A DNA stretch of 64,000 nt from Photobacterium toruni (GCF_024529955.1 NZ_AP024856.1:1-64000), one strand, 5' to 3'; shown: positions 34,264-43,587, counted from the stretch's first letter. A program made the numbers and translations. The notes: generated by a model not told the origin, from the letters alone.

Positions 34264-35262
34264 TTAAAACCAACTAAAAATACGGCTAACAACAGACTTC
34301 ACGACACCGACTGCACCGCCAAGAACATTACCGACAACACGACCAATTTTTTCACCAACATTACCCGCAAGATCATAACCACGATCGCCAAACCAATCAG
34401 CCCCACTCTCAGCAACGTCTAAAATAGAATCAATAAATGACTCTCGCACTTGCTGCCCATAATTTTCTAGCTGATCGCTATAACTAAAATTGGTCTTACT
34501 GTTGATGTCTTGTAAATACACCGCTCGCTTTTCTGGCTTGGTGTGGCGCAGAATAAACGCTAAGAGTTTCGACAAGTTATAAGGCTGTTGAATATCATTG
34601 GCTTCTTTATAACCCGCAGAATAATAAATAGGCACAACATCAACCCCTGTCGCTTCTTTAATACGGCGTGAGGTAGATGAGACTTTGTCATTCAAAAACT
34701 CAAGCAAAGTATTATCAGGCATATTGGTTTTATGATCCCAATGACGACCTTTCATTGCCATATCAGCCTGATTAATCGCCACCAATAACCGGCTGTTATC
34801 GTCGCCTAAGTTAGGAATGATGACGCTATTAATTAATTCAAATGACGTGCCTAAATCACGGCTGCTACCGTCTAAAATCACCAACACCAAATCAATTAGC
34901 ATCTCGCCGTTATCATCTTTTTCATACAGCTTGTTAATGATGTTTTTAGCATGGTGCTTATCCGCTTCAAGCCCGTCGCCCAAGCCAGGAGAATCAAACA
35001 CCACCACATTATTCATTTCAAACTTTTGAATGGTCATGGTTTCAGGATCAACACCTTGACCGACTTTAGCCTGATCAAAATTAAACATCGCATTAATGGT
35101 GGATGACTTACCGCAACCTGTTGCGCCTGTTACCAATAAGTTGACCTTGGTCTGTTTCAACTTCGCAAGGTTACGTAATACCTGATTTTTCTCGGCTTCA
35201 TTAATATCATCAGCACAATTAATACTACTGATAATATCGTCTAGGTAATGCTCATTCGTCAT
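34264..35262 (-). CDS. YeeP/AIG1-like GTPase A with glycine-rich tail
   Basis: 332 residues from ATG 35262 (AAGGAG 7 bases upstream; 19 earlier codons unsupported and partly before the predicted transcript start). P-loop GATGCGKSS (46-54), 'VVFDSPGLGDGLEADKHHA', 'VAINQADMAMKGRHWDH'. The tail has amphipathic glycine-rich helices (NVGEKIGRVVGNVLGGAVGVVKSVVSRIFSWF) suited to membrane binding. With its shorter paralogue it suggests hetero-oligomers, as in immune GTPase pairs; this is inference. Confidence 0.75.
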   Translation of the reverse strand: MTNEHYLDDIISSINCADDINEAEKNQVLRNLAKLKQTKVNLLVTGATGCGKSSTINAMFNFDQAKVGQGVDPETMTIQKFEMNNVVVFDSPGLGDGLEADKHHAKNIINKLYEKDDNGEMLIDLVLVILDGSSRDLGTSFELINSVIIPNLGDDNSRLLVAINQADMAMKGRHWDHKTNMPDNTLLEFLNDKVSSTSRRIKEATGVDVVPIYYSAGYKEANDIQQPYNLSKLLAFILRHTKPEKRAVYLQDINSKTNFSYSDQLENYGQQVRESFIDSILDVAESGADWFGDRGYDLAGNVGEKIGRVVGNVLGGAVGVVKSVVSRIFSWF

Positions 35263-35307
35263 TGTTGACTCCTTGGTCGTGTTATCGCTCAGCGATTCAA
35301 TAACGAA

Positions 35308-35351
35308 AGAATACGTCAATATTATTTATAATTATTGACGACAAATTTGTC
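35308..35351 (-). promoter_or_regulatory. Shared-type island promoter 6 (paired GTPases)
   Basis: Minus strand: the perfect palindrome GACAAATTTGTC (35340-35351), 26 bases, then TATTCT (35308-35313), about 46 bases before ATG 35262. The helicase gene diverges on the other side but shows no -10 at the matching distance. Confidence 0.6.
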
Positions 35352-35527
35352 TGATATTTACGAAAATTATTGATATTGGCTTTTATCAGGTCTTAGTTTA
35401 CAGCGTGAGATACGCTGTTTCTTAAATAGAAATAACACCACATATTATGCAATAATAACGCTATCGCCTAACTATAATATGTCTATAAATCAGAGCATTA
35501 TTTATACGACTATCGGAATAATGAAAA

Positions 35528-38500
35528 ATGAAAAGCATCATCGCTTCCATTGCCAATGTATTCAAAAAAAGAAAAATCACTGATGTGACACAAAAACAAA
35601 ATACAGACACACAACGTTGCTTAAACATTTTAAATTACTGGCTAGATTCAGAGCTGTTTGATCTTCCTGAATGTCCGATGGATCCCTCAAAAGATATTAT
35701 TAGTAAAGCAGCGGATTCTTTTTTACAGCAATGGGGCGAAGAAGCCAACCAACGCTATCTTATGGGTAAACTGGCCTTTAACGAAGACAGCCGTTTACTG
35801 GTTATGTTTCAGTGTCACCTTGCTGGGTATTTACTTGAGCCAGAAGAAGCACAACCGAATTATCGTACGCCTCGCACTTTTCTTGTCGCTCAGGCAATGA
35901 TCCCCTCATGGGATGAGACCGCCCAAACCATTCGCTGGACACGCTCTGATGATGAGCAAGATCTCACCATCAATATGGCAACGATTCGAACGCTCTATCG
36001 TAAATGTAATAGCTCGGTACCTAAAAACATGTCTCTTTCTGAATGGATAGATGCGCGTTTAGACACCATTGATACTCGCCTAACAACCACTCTAACACCT
36101 TTAGATGATGATCCTGCTTTTACTAGTGAACAGTTAGCTGAAAAAATTCGTCTTATTAATCGAGATCTTGCTAACGAATTTTGGCCTGATCGTGCATCTC
36201 GAGAATACATGGTTGAACGATGCAAACCCCTCGACAGTCAATTGGCCGATACCGATAAGCCTTACCAATCACAAAATGGTTTTGTGACGTTCCGTTGGCG
36301 TCATTGTTTTTTCCAAGATAACAATACCATCCAACAACTTGGTCCATTTTTCGTTCAAGATCTCGAACATATGATCCAATGTGTCGAAAAAAATGGCGTC
36401 GAGCAGGGGTTATCAACACCGCTACAGCGGTATTTATTAGGCGCATTAAAACAACAAGAGCTCGGTACGGCTGCAGAGCATGGTGAGCAATATCTGCCTC
36501 TGACCAACCATTTATTACAAGGTCGCTGGCCCGAGAATAAACAATACGGTTTAACCTTATTACAAACCGTTGCGGTTAATGTTGCCACAGACCAAAAGCA
36601 CAATCCTGTCGTTGCCGTAAATGGACCACCAGGTACGGGTAAAACAACGCTATTAAAAGACATCATTGCCGATCATTATGTTAAACGCACACAGACGTTG
36701 TTGGCATTAGCACAAGAAAAAAAAGAGGACTGGTTTGACTCTAACGCCTATCAAGCTATCTTAGCCCATAGCATGATTGTCGCATCCAGTAACAATAAAG
36801 CGGTTGAGAATATCTCTAAAGAGCTACCATCGTTAGGTAAAATCGACAGTGAATATCAGCCCCAGACCGCTTGCTTTAAATCCGTTGCACCTCAAGGTGA
36901 TTGGGGATTATTTTGTGCGGTATTAGGCAACAGCACTAATCGTAAAAACTTTAAAGGCCAAATTAATAAATTAAACAAACACTTAAAAAGTCGTCATGAT
37001 CACTATCAAATAAGCCACTTTTATTATTCTTTAAAAAAAGCGTCACTCGATGAGAGACAAGCGATTATTGCGCGTTTCATTACTCAATGGCACCAAGATA
37101 ACGTGCTTAACGCGGTGATCACAGAAATAGAACAAAGTAGTGCTTATAAACAAGCAGATAAATTCTTTAAACCACTCTGTTTGTCATTAACAAAAATTGC
37201 TGATGATGAGCTAGATATCGTCACCTTAGCGCAAAATTGGAGTCAATACGATGACGATAATTGGCAATATGCATTAGATGGTTTAGATCGCTTAAAACGA
37301 CAATGGTGGGCGCGAAAACTCGCTCAACAGCAGCTTGATCATAAATTAACACAAGCAACTCTCGATCTTAAGCAAGCCGATGAAAATTGGCAACAGATCA
37401 GCATCGATATACACAAAAACCACAACAAAACCAAGTGGGGACTAGATTCACCGCGTTACCTTTCAAATAAAAACGACTATCTTTGCCAAGCCAATGAACA
37501 ACTCACGGATGCCGAAAAGCGCATACAACAAGCGTCCCCTTTTGGCAGTGCTGAAATAAACCATGTGCGTAGTGAATTATTCATTAAAAGTTTAGCTTAT
37601 ACAGAAGCCTTAATTGAAGCTAACAGTAGTGCCTTTACTGAACAGGATTGGAAAGATCTCAATGCACTGATTGACGGTAAACTTACCTCAAATGAAAAAG
37701 AGCCATACCATGCGCGTTTATGGTCATTACTGTTTTTATTCTTTCCTGTTTTAAGCTCATCGTTAGCCTCTGCCGAAAATCAATTTCGGCTGATGCAAAA
37801 AGCAAACGGGTTTGGGTTGGTAATGTTTGATGAATCAGGCCAAGCGGTGAATTATCATGTAGCGGGCTTACTTCAGCGTTGTCGTCAGGCCATTTTTGTG
37901 GGCGATCCGATCCAACTTGAACCTGTAGTGACAATGCCTGCCAATATCGATCGCGCCTTAGCGGAAGATTTTATTCCGTTAAGTCAGCATGCCGAAGAAA
38001 CACGCTGGGGGGATAATTATTTGATCAGCCAATCATCTGCTCAAAGTGTTGCCGATCTTGCAGGTAACTTTATGGCTAAAATAGGTGATCGCCAAGTGGG
38101 TATTCCTCTTTTAGTTCATCGCCGTTGTTGTGAGCCCATGTTCACTATTGCCAATAAAATCGCTTACGATAATAAGATGGTTTTAGCTTCTCAGCCATTT
38201 AAATGGCATGCCATCCAAAGTGGTTGGATCAATATCGCAGAAACAGCCCCGATCCACTCGCAAGGCTATTTCAATACTCAAGAGGCTGAAAGCGCGCTCG
38301 CAGTCACGCGATTCTTATGTGAGACTCAACCCGAGATGGTAAAAGGGGGTGTTTATATCATCACTCCATTTAGTAAAATGCGAGCAACATTAATGAAGGT
38401 GTGGAAAACACAAGCCGCCGATCCTAATCATCATCACTGGATGCGGGCTGCTTTTGGCGATAAACCCTCCCATGATCTCAACCTTTTTGCGACAGAGAAT

Positions 38501-38842
38501 ATTGGCACAGTGCATACCTTCCAAGGTAAAGAAGCATCAACAGTCTTGATCTGTACAGCAGCATCACAAATTAGAAAAAATACTGGCGGGATCACTTGGG
38601 TTAACAGTAAGCCCAATTTACTTAATGTTGCCGTCACACGGGCTAAACACCATTTATTCGTACTCGGTGATCAAAAAGACTGGCAACATGGCGCCATGTC
38701 GAGTGAATTGCAGAGTGATGGTATGACGTGTTATGCCGATCTCAATGCTTTTTATCAAGCCGTTGCGACACCATTAGAGGCGCATCAAAAGACAGTTAAA
38801 AGTAGCAAAGAATATAATGATGAAAGCTTCGCATTGTATTAG
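35528..38842 (+). CDS. Upf1-like superfamily 1 helicase
   Basis: 1104 residues. Helicase motifs are in order: GPPGTGKTTLL near 366, DESGQ near 767 (a DEAG-type Walker B), FVGDPIQLEPV soon after, 'GTVHTFQGKEASTVL' near 995 and 'LLNVAVTRAKHHLFVLGD' near 1033. About 360 N-terminal residues are unassigned, and a 350-residue insert separates motifs I and II. Upf1-like helicases occur in several defence systems. It diverges from the GTPase pair and may work with it. Start has a weak ribosome site. Confidence 0.85.
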   Translation: MKSIIASIANVFKKRKITDVTQKQNTDTQRCLNILNYWLDSELFDLPECPMDPSKDIISKAADSFLQQWGEEANQRYLMGKLAFNEDSRLLVMFQCHLAGYLLEPEEAQPNYRTPRTFLVAQAMIPSWDETAQTIRWTRSDDEQDLTINMATIRTLYRKCNSSVPKNMSLSEWIDARLDTIDTRLTTTLTPLDDDPAFTSEQLAEKIRLINRDLANEFWPDRASREYMVERCKPLDSQLADTDKPYQSQNGFVTFRWRHCFFQDNNTIQQLGPFFVQDLEHMIQCVEKNGVEQGLSTPLQRYLLGALKQQELGTAAEHGEQYLPLTNHLLQGRWPENKQYGLTLLQTVAVNVATDQKHNPVVAVNGPPGTGKTTLLKDIIADHYVKRTQTLLALAQEKKEDWFDSNAYQAILAHSMIVASSNNKAVENISKELPSLGKIDSEYQPQTACFKSVAPQGDWGLFCAVLGNSTNRKNFKGQINKLNKHLKSRHDHYQISHFYYSLKKASLDERQAIIARFITQWHQDNVLNAVITEIEQSSAYKQADKFFKPLCLSLTKIADDELDIVTLAQNWSQYDDDNWQYALDGLDRLKRQWWARKLAQQQLDHKLTQATLDLKQADENWQQISIDIHKNHNKTKWGLDSPRYLSNKNDYLCQANEQLTDAEKRIQQASPFGSAEINHVRSELFIKSLAYTEALIEANSSAFTEQDWKDLNALIDGKLTSNEKEPYHARLWSLLFLFFPVLSSSLASAENQFRLMQKANGFGLVMFDESGQAVNYHVAGLLQRCRQAIFVGDPIQLEPVVTMPANIDRALAEDFIPLSQHAEETRWGDNYLISQSSAQSVADLAGNFMAKIGDRQVGIPLLVHRRCCEPMFTIANKIAYDNKMVLASQPFKWHAIQSGWINIAETAPIHSQGYFNTQEAESALAVTRFLCETQPEMVKGGVYIITPFSKMRATLMKVWKTQAADPNHHHWMRAAFGDKPSHDLNLFATENIGTVHTFQGKEASTVLICTAASQIRKNTGGITWVNSKPNLLNVAVTRAKHHLFVLGDQKDWQHGAMSSELQSDGMTCYADLNAFYQAVATPLEAHQKTVKSSKEYNDESFALY

Positions 38843-38915
38843 TGCGTAAATAGCCATTATAAAAATAACGTGAGATAACCGTCTATAACTTCGGCTCTCT
38901 TTATAATCGTTATAA

Positions 38916-38949
38916 ACACAAAAACGACACTCGAGCGTCGTTTTTGTGT
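38916..38949. terminator. Bidirectional terminator after the helicase
   Basis: A 13-bp perfect stem (ACACAAAAACGAC / GTCGTTTTTGTGT) with an 8-base loop, A-rich on one side and T-rich on the other. Confidence 0.8.
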
Positions 38950-38968
38950 TATTTCATTCTAAATAAAA

Positions 38969-39094
38969 TCAATCATCTTCCGTTTTAGCTTCTACAGCAC
39001 CGATCCCACCGCCAACGACAACACTCACGATAGCGCCAATCGTGGTTACCGTACCAACCGCACCAAAAAAGGCAATTTCACCCTGAAACGCAGC
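38969..39094 (-). pseudogene. 3' remnant of a small membrane-protein gene
   Basis: About 41 codons without a start, preceded by an in-frame TAG. The peptide is a Gly/Val-rich hydrophobic segment (FFGAVGTVTTIGAIVSVVVG) ending in a short acidic tail (KTEDD). It probably is what remains of a deleted gene from an earlier module at this spot. The sequence TTTCACCCTGAAA (39076-39088), like the second dyad seen upstream of other island operons, overlaps its beginning. Confidence 0.4.
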
Positions 39095-39234
39095 CTATAA
39101 TTACATAACAATCAATAGGTTAAGTTAAAAAATAGCAAGAAAAACCAAGGGTGATAGTACAACTTACCCCCTTCCAACAGCCAGATAAATAACTATTTAA
39201 ACAAATAAAACAGCATGAACCACGGCCGCATTAA

Positions 39235-39451
39235 CAATTAGTCATATTTAACATAAATTTAACACTTATTTTCTCAACTTTCGGGAAATATTCATGCCAA
39301 CAGAAATATATTTTATTTAAGCCATTGATTATTATTAGTAATAAATTAATTGGCATTGATATTGCTTTATTTATAAATTTTTCCCGTGTTTTAAACGCTT
39401 GTTTGAATCAGATCTTGCCTTTTATTATTCAATGGCTTAGAATTTTGTCTT
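39235..39451 (+). promoter_or_regulatory. CRISPR leader of array 3
   Basis: The inner 220 bases match the leaders of arrays 1 and 2 with more substitutions than those have between them. TTGCCT (39415-39420), 17 bases, TAGAAT (39438-39443). The outer leader portion seen at arrays 1 and 2 is not recognisable; 39095-39234 holds no gene. Confidence 0.7.
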
Positions 39452-39768
39452 GTCAGAAATGACATGCCCTGCTTGAAGGGATTAAGACGACCCTTATTGG
39501 TTGAGTTAGATTTATTTGCTGGTCAGAAATGACATGCCCTGCTTGAAGGGATTAAGACTGCTGCGATGATCTGGCTTAATTCCAACTCTACTAGTCAGAA
39601 ATGACATGCCCTGCTTGAAGGGATTAAGACTTAGTGCATCTCCCTTTCTACCATCGTGATGTAAGGTCAGAAATGACATGCCCTGCTTGAAGGGATTAAG
39701 ACCAGATTGGCTTTAACTTTAACAACTTCTTCTTTATGTCAGAAATGACATGCCCTGCTTGAAGGGAT
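39452..39768 (+). CRISPR. CRISPR array 3: 5 repeats, 4 spacers
   Basis: Repeats start at 39452, 39522, 39594, 39666 and 39738, identical to those of arrays 1 and 2; spacers of 33, 35, 35 and 35 bases. The fifth repeat is again cut at base 31 and followed by a terminator. Confidence 0.97.
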
Positions 39769-39770
39769 AT

Positions 39771-39800
39771 AAAAAAACCGACATAAATGTCGGTTTTTTT
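39771..39800 (+). terminator. Terminator fused to array 3
   Basis: AAAAAAACCGACATAAATGTCGG followed by seven T. The stem is nearly the same as in array 2 (CCGACAT / ATGTCGG), consistent with common descent of the two array ends. Confidence 0.85.
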
Positions 39801-39822
39801 ATATCTAGCATCTCAACGTAGA

Positions 39823-40461
39823 TTAAATCTCAGTGGCTAATTGCACCATAAATTGTTCCATAAAGGGTAATCGCTGTTTTGCGATCCGTTTAGCTGAATC
39901 AGTATGTAACTGCTCGGGCAAATGGCGCAATTTTTGAAAATAATGATCTAAAATATACCTTTTATCGTTAGGTAAACGTTGATGACAAAACGGATCATCA
40001 CAATCATATAAGGCTAATTGCTGCGCTCCCCCCACTTGCAAGCAACGGGCAAGACCAATCGCCCCTAATGCATCTAATCGATCTGCATCTTGAACAATTT
40101 TAGCTTCAAGCGTTATCGGTATGACTCCCGCACTGTAGCTATGCGCTACAATCGCATGATGTACCTGCGGCAAATAATGCGCAGGATAATCCCATGATTG
40201 TAACCATTCAATGGCTTGATCGGCGGCTAAATAGGCACTTTTGGCGCGCAACGGATGTGTTTTAGGGTAACAAACACAATCATGTAACCATGCTGCCGGT
40301 AACACGACTTGCCAATTGGCGCTTTCATGTGCCGCTATCTTTTGTGCATTGTTAATAACCCGTAAAATATGGCTAATATCATGCGCTTGATCTGAAACTG
40401 CTTGTGCCATGATTTTTTGACGACAATATTCGCCTAATGCTGTTAAACGCTTGTTGTTCAT
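39823..40461 (-). CDS. HD-domain phosphohydrolase (YedJ/YpgQ-like)
   Basis: 212 residues with the HD superfamily set: 'HDISHILRVINNAQ' (H23, D24), 'AAWLHDCVC' and 'AKIVQDADRLDALGAIGLARC'. Relatives hydrolyse nucleotides such as pppN or dNTPs. It starts 11 bases after the radical-SAM stop and is the last gene of that operon. Pairing an HD enzyme with a radical-SAM enzyme hints at production and removal of a modified nucleotide, which is inference. Confidence 0.75.
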   Translation of the reverse strand: MNNKRLTALGEYCRQKIMAQAVSDQAHDISHILRVINNAQKIAAHESANWQVVLPAAWLHDCVCYPKTHPLRAKSAYLAADQAIEWLQSWDYPAHYLPQVHHAIVAHSYSAGVIPITLEAKIVQDADRLDALGAIGLARCLQVGGAQQLALYDCDDPFCHQRLPNDKRYILDHYFQKLRHLPEQLHTDSAKRIAKQRLPFMEQFMVQLATEI

Positions 40462-40472
40462 TGCTTTTGATC

Positions 40473-42179
40473 TTATTGTTGTTGAGCCTGACAGATCACA
40501 TCAACGATAGGGCTACGAAGTGGAGACAATGCCAACGTCAATTCTGTAAATGGCTTTTCGGTACGTAAAAAGCGTAACCCTGTATCTTGGTTATGGCTAA
40601 TAGAATAGGCTTGATCTTTACCTTTATAATATTCAAGCGACCATAACAATGTCTGTCCGTTGTGATAACCTTGCTCTTGCATCGCGGTTTGATAACGAGC
40701 ACGATCCGTAACACGAATACCATCATGCAGAAATTCAGTGCAATGTGCGCCATCGCTATCAATCGTTAACTGCTGATAGACTTCAAGAGCGGTTAAATCG
40801 TAACTATTGATCGTTAATTTTCGATAGGTGTAAGACGGTTGTTGATCGGCAATATAATAATGCTCACTAAATTCACGTACACGCTCTAATTGACCCGCCA
40901 ATAAATGTTCAACTTTTAGTTGTTGCTCTGCCGTTAACAGATAGTAATACGCTTTCTCTTGCTTTGAACTATAGGCTTCTTTAATTAAGATCGGACTATT
41001 ATCTTGGTAATAACACGCCATTTTATCGATATACTGATCGCCTTCAATAATCGATTGCTTAAGGTTATTCGCGGTTAATGTCAATGCATCTTCTGGACGT
41101 AAAAAACACGGAAAAAATTTCATTTCAGCGGTAAAAGTAACCCCACGATTTAAGAAACAAGTATTACAACCACGGGCACAGGGGCAATGTTGTAATTCAA
41201 CGTCTAAGCCACTTTGTTTATACTGATAGACATCTTTTTTCTGGTTCTGCCACAGCAGTGTTAAATCACTATCTAATGCGTGTTTAACGGCACCAAGCGT
41301 ATAAAAGTAATGATAAAATTGACGTAAGTTTTCAGTGATCAGTAGTTCAAGAAATTTAACCGCAGACGCGCCACACTGTGCGGCATACTGTAAAATCGCT
41401 TCAAGTGCTTCTGTGGATGTATTTAGCCCTTTTAATAACACCACATTTAACTTAAACGGAATACCAGCATCAGCAATCATTGCCATTTTTTGTTTAATAT
41501 TATCAAGTAGCGCGTCAGAGCCCATTGTTGGCTTTTTGATTCGATGAACAATCGCCAGATAGTCATCATTTAATAAACTATGTAAAGATAAATTAAAGCG
41601 AACTTTACCAGGATAAGCATTGAGTCGTTGCAGCATTCTTGGCTGTAAACGCTCACCATTGGTGACTATCGTAATTTCTGGTAAATATCCAATCGCTTCC
41701 ATGTGATCTAAACACGCTTCAATGCCACGCCAATTTAATAATGGCTCACCACCGGTAAAGGTAAAATCGTCATAACCTAACTCCGCCAGTTGATCGATGA
41801 TCTCAAAAAAACGCGCGACATCCACTGAATGACGTTTAACATCCATTTCCATGCCTTCTTCATGGCAAAAGAAACAGTGATAATTACACTTCTCTGTTAT
41901 CGAAAAACGTACCGCCTTTCGGTAAGTAACCGCCTTTTTCCACCCTTTTGGCTCAGGATAATAATGGATTTTATCTAATCGGTGCTCATCAATATGCACA
42001 CCATCAGCGGTGTTTAAATGGATCGCTGTTACGCCTTGCTCGGCTAAAACTAATTCAATTTTAACTAATGGCGGTAAAATATCGCCATTACATTGTGTAA
42101 CAACAATCTCAGCCTGATGTTCGTGAATGCTTAATGTGTAATGCAGCCCCATAAAAGGGGAAAGGATATTAAATGACAT
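40473..42179 (-). CDS. Radical-SAM protein with auxiliary cysteine cluster and C-terminal domain
   Basis: 568 residues from ATG 42179, chosen for AAGGAG 7 bases upstream. The radical-SAM cluster CNYHCFFC (C98, C102, C105) and 'DFTFTGGEPLLNW' are plain, of MoaA-like type. A second cysteine group 'CPCARGCNTCFLNRG' may bind an auxiliary Fe-S cluster. About 150 residues at the C-terminus (YRKLTINSYDLTALEVYQ onward) form an extra domain I cannot name. It is longer than MoaA or prokaryotic viperins. A role in making an antiviral metabolite is possible but unproven. Confidence 0.8.
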   Translation of the reverse strand: MSFNILSPFMGLHYTLSIHEHQAEIVVTQCNGDILPPLVKIELVLAEQGVTAIHLNTADGVHIDEHRLDKIHYYPEPKGWKKAVTYRKAVRFSITEKCNYHCFFCHEEGMEMDVKRHSVDVARFFEIIDQLAELGYDDFTFTGGEPLLNWRGIEACLDHMEAIGYLPEITIVTNGERLQPRMLQRLNAYPGKVRFNLSLHSLLNDDYLAIVHRIKKPTMGSDALLDNIKQKMAMIADAGIPFKLNVVLLKGLNTSTEALEAILQYAAQCGASAVKFLELLITENLRQFYHYFYTLGAVKHALDSDLTLLWQNQKKDVYQYKQSGLDVELQHCPCARGCNTCFLNRGVTFTAEMKFFPCFLRPEDALTLTANNLKQSIIEGDQYIDKMACYYQDNSPILIKEAYSSKQEKAYYYLLTAEQQLKVEHLLAGQLERVREFSEHYYIADQQPSYTYRKLTINSYDLTALEVYQQLTIDSDGAHCTEFLHDGIRVTDRARYQTAMQEQGYHNGQTLLWSLEYYKGKDQAYSISHNQDTGLRFLRTEKPFTELTLALSPLRSPIVDVICQAQQQ

Positions 42180-42259
42180 GCAGTGCTCCTTATTGTTTAA
42201 GTTGATATTATCATACAAAAGGCCAAAGATAGACTTCAGCCCTTTGTCGATAACAATCA

Positions 42260-43288
42260 TTACGCTGCGTTTAAACGTCGCATAATATCTTCAATTGCTA
42301 AGCCTTTTTGTGCCATTAAACGAATAACATCATCAATATCTTCATCATGTTTCTCAACCATTGCCTGTTTTAAATCATCAACTAGCGCTTGGATCTGCAC
42401 CATTGTTAATGCTTTAGCTTGAGTAATACGTTGTTCAGAAGTCAACGTCATCAACATTGACATGTCATCTTCGCCAACATGTTGTTGAGCCATACGAGAT
42501 GGCTTCTTCTGCGCTAATTTTTTAACTGATTTTACTTTTTGCTTATTGTCTTTTGTTAGTGGTTGATCATGTTTAACTGGCATTTGAAACACATCAGCTA
42601 AGGCTAACGTCTCTTTCTCTTGATCAATTTCAATCTCTTCAGCAATAAGATCTTTGTCATCACGTTCAGCATCCAGCGCTACCGCGACTTCCTGTTTCGA
42701 TTTCGCTGAGATCTTACTTTTACTTAATAACTCAGCATAATGAGCAACGGTAGGTAAAATAAAATCAACATGATGTGAAATGTCCTCTTCAATACAGCGC
42801 ATAACCGAAGGCGTAAGATAACGTCCACCTTTTCGATGACCCAATGCGGTATTAATCGCTTTTTTGATCATTTGCTGACGATGCTCGCCGATCCCATCAA
42901 CAGACTGTTGCTCAAATACCATCTCTATTTCCTTATCTTGTAAATCTGCCGCCATTAAGCGCATATTTTTCACAATACTGGTGATCATCTTTTCATGACT
43001 GCACACATGCGGTTGTTTAGGGTTCGCTTCACAAACTTTCACCGCTAAAGGATATTGTTTTTCGGCGGCGCGTATCATCACCCGTACCTGTGACATAAAA
43101 TTTTCTAACGCTTTACAATCCGATGGCGTCGAACTGGTAAAAATAGGCTTATCAACCCCTTCGATATGAATTTTCAAATGATTATTTTGTGCTTTTTCAT
43201 AACGAAATGCGCGAGCGCCGACTAATTTAGCTAATGATCGAATCACTTTCTTTTGATATGCAGAATAAGTACGACTAACAGTTACCAT
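42260..43288 (-). CDS. Unknown basic/helical protein of the radical-SAM operon
   Basis: 342 residues from ATG 43288, selected for AAGGGA upstream and because the shared-type promoter has its -10 at 43320-43325; a longer in-frame start at 43417 would precede the transcript and overlap another gene. The N-terminal 170 residues are compact and basic (YSAYQKKVIRSLAKLVGARAFRYEKAQ), the remainder is charged and helical with a terminal 'DIDDVIRLMAQKGLAIEDIMRRL'. No family recognised. The tail looks like a helical interaction module. Confidence 0.55.
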   Translation of the reverse strand: MVTVSRTYSAYQKKVIRSLAKLVGARAFRYEKAQNNHLKIHIEGVDKPIFTSSTPSDCKALENFMSQVRVMIRAAEKQYPLAVKVCEANPKQPHVCSHEKMITSIVKNMRLMAADLQDKEIEMVFEQQSVDGIGEHRQQMIKKAINTALGHRKGGRYLTPSVMRCIEEDISHHVDFILPTVAHYAELLSKSKISAKSKQEVAVALDAERDDKDLIAEEIEIDQEKETLALADVFQMPVKHDQPLTKDNKQKVKSVKKLAQKKPSRMAQQHVGEDDMSMLMTLTSEQRITQAKALTMVQIQALVDDLKQAMVEKHDEDIDDVIRLMAQKGLAIEDIMRRLNAA

Positions 43289-43319
43289 GATATTTCCCTT
43301 AATAAATGAACTTAGCTTT

Positions 43320-43363
43320 AGTATAAGGATTAAAACAATCTTAATAGGGCACACAAACTTGTC
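43320..43363 (-). promoter_or_regulatory. Shared-type island promoter 7 (radical-SAM operon)
   Basis: Minus strand: GACAAGTTTGTG (43352-43363), 26 bases beginning TGCC, then TATACT (43320-43325), about 32 bases before ATG 43288. Confidence 0.65.
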
Positions 43364-43386
43364 GTGTGCCTTTTTAAACAAGGCCG

Positions 43387-43545
43387 TTATTGGCCAGAGC
43401 GGCACTTCATACACCAACTTTGTGAGATCACATGTCCTTGACTGTTAGCACGAAAGCCAAATAAGTGTTGCAGTTGTTGCGGTGTGTTTGCCGTCACATT
43501 TTTGTAATGAGGGCAGGTGTGAGGAAGTCGAATTGTATTCGTCAT
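43387..43545 (-). CDS. 52-residue putative zinc-binding protein
   Basis: AAGGAGC precedes ATG 43545 by 7 bases. The peptide has CPH at residues 11-13 and CMKC at 45-48, so Cys/His metal binding is likely, with 'TPQQLQHLFGFRANSQGHVI' in between. Its promoter has the shared layout. Two such tiny Cys-pair proteins in one island (the other at 12.1-12.2 kb) is notable. No function known. Confidence 0.6.
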   Translation of the reverse strand: MTNTIRLPHTCPHYKNVTANTPQQLQHLFGFRANSQGHVISQSWCMKCRSGQ

Positions 43546-43587
43546 ATAAAGCTCCTTAGTTGATTGATGGTGTATTCGCTGTATCAG

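Noticed and set aside
35352-35527. Shared-type promoter for the helicase in the plus direction
   Set aside because: The palindrome at 35340-35351 has no -10 at 26 bases on that side (GGCTTT).
36171-36666. Minus-strand ORFs within the helicase gene
   Set aside because: Shadows of a long, motif-complete plus-strand gene; no ribosome sites or protein-like features.
43289-43417. N-terminal extension of the 342-residue protein in the radical-SAM operon
   Set aside because: It overlaps the end of the 52-residue gene, lies upstream of the predicted transcript start and lacks a ribosome site; ATG 43288 has AAGGGA.
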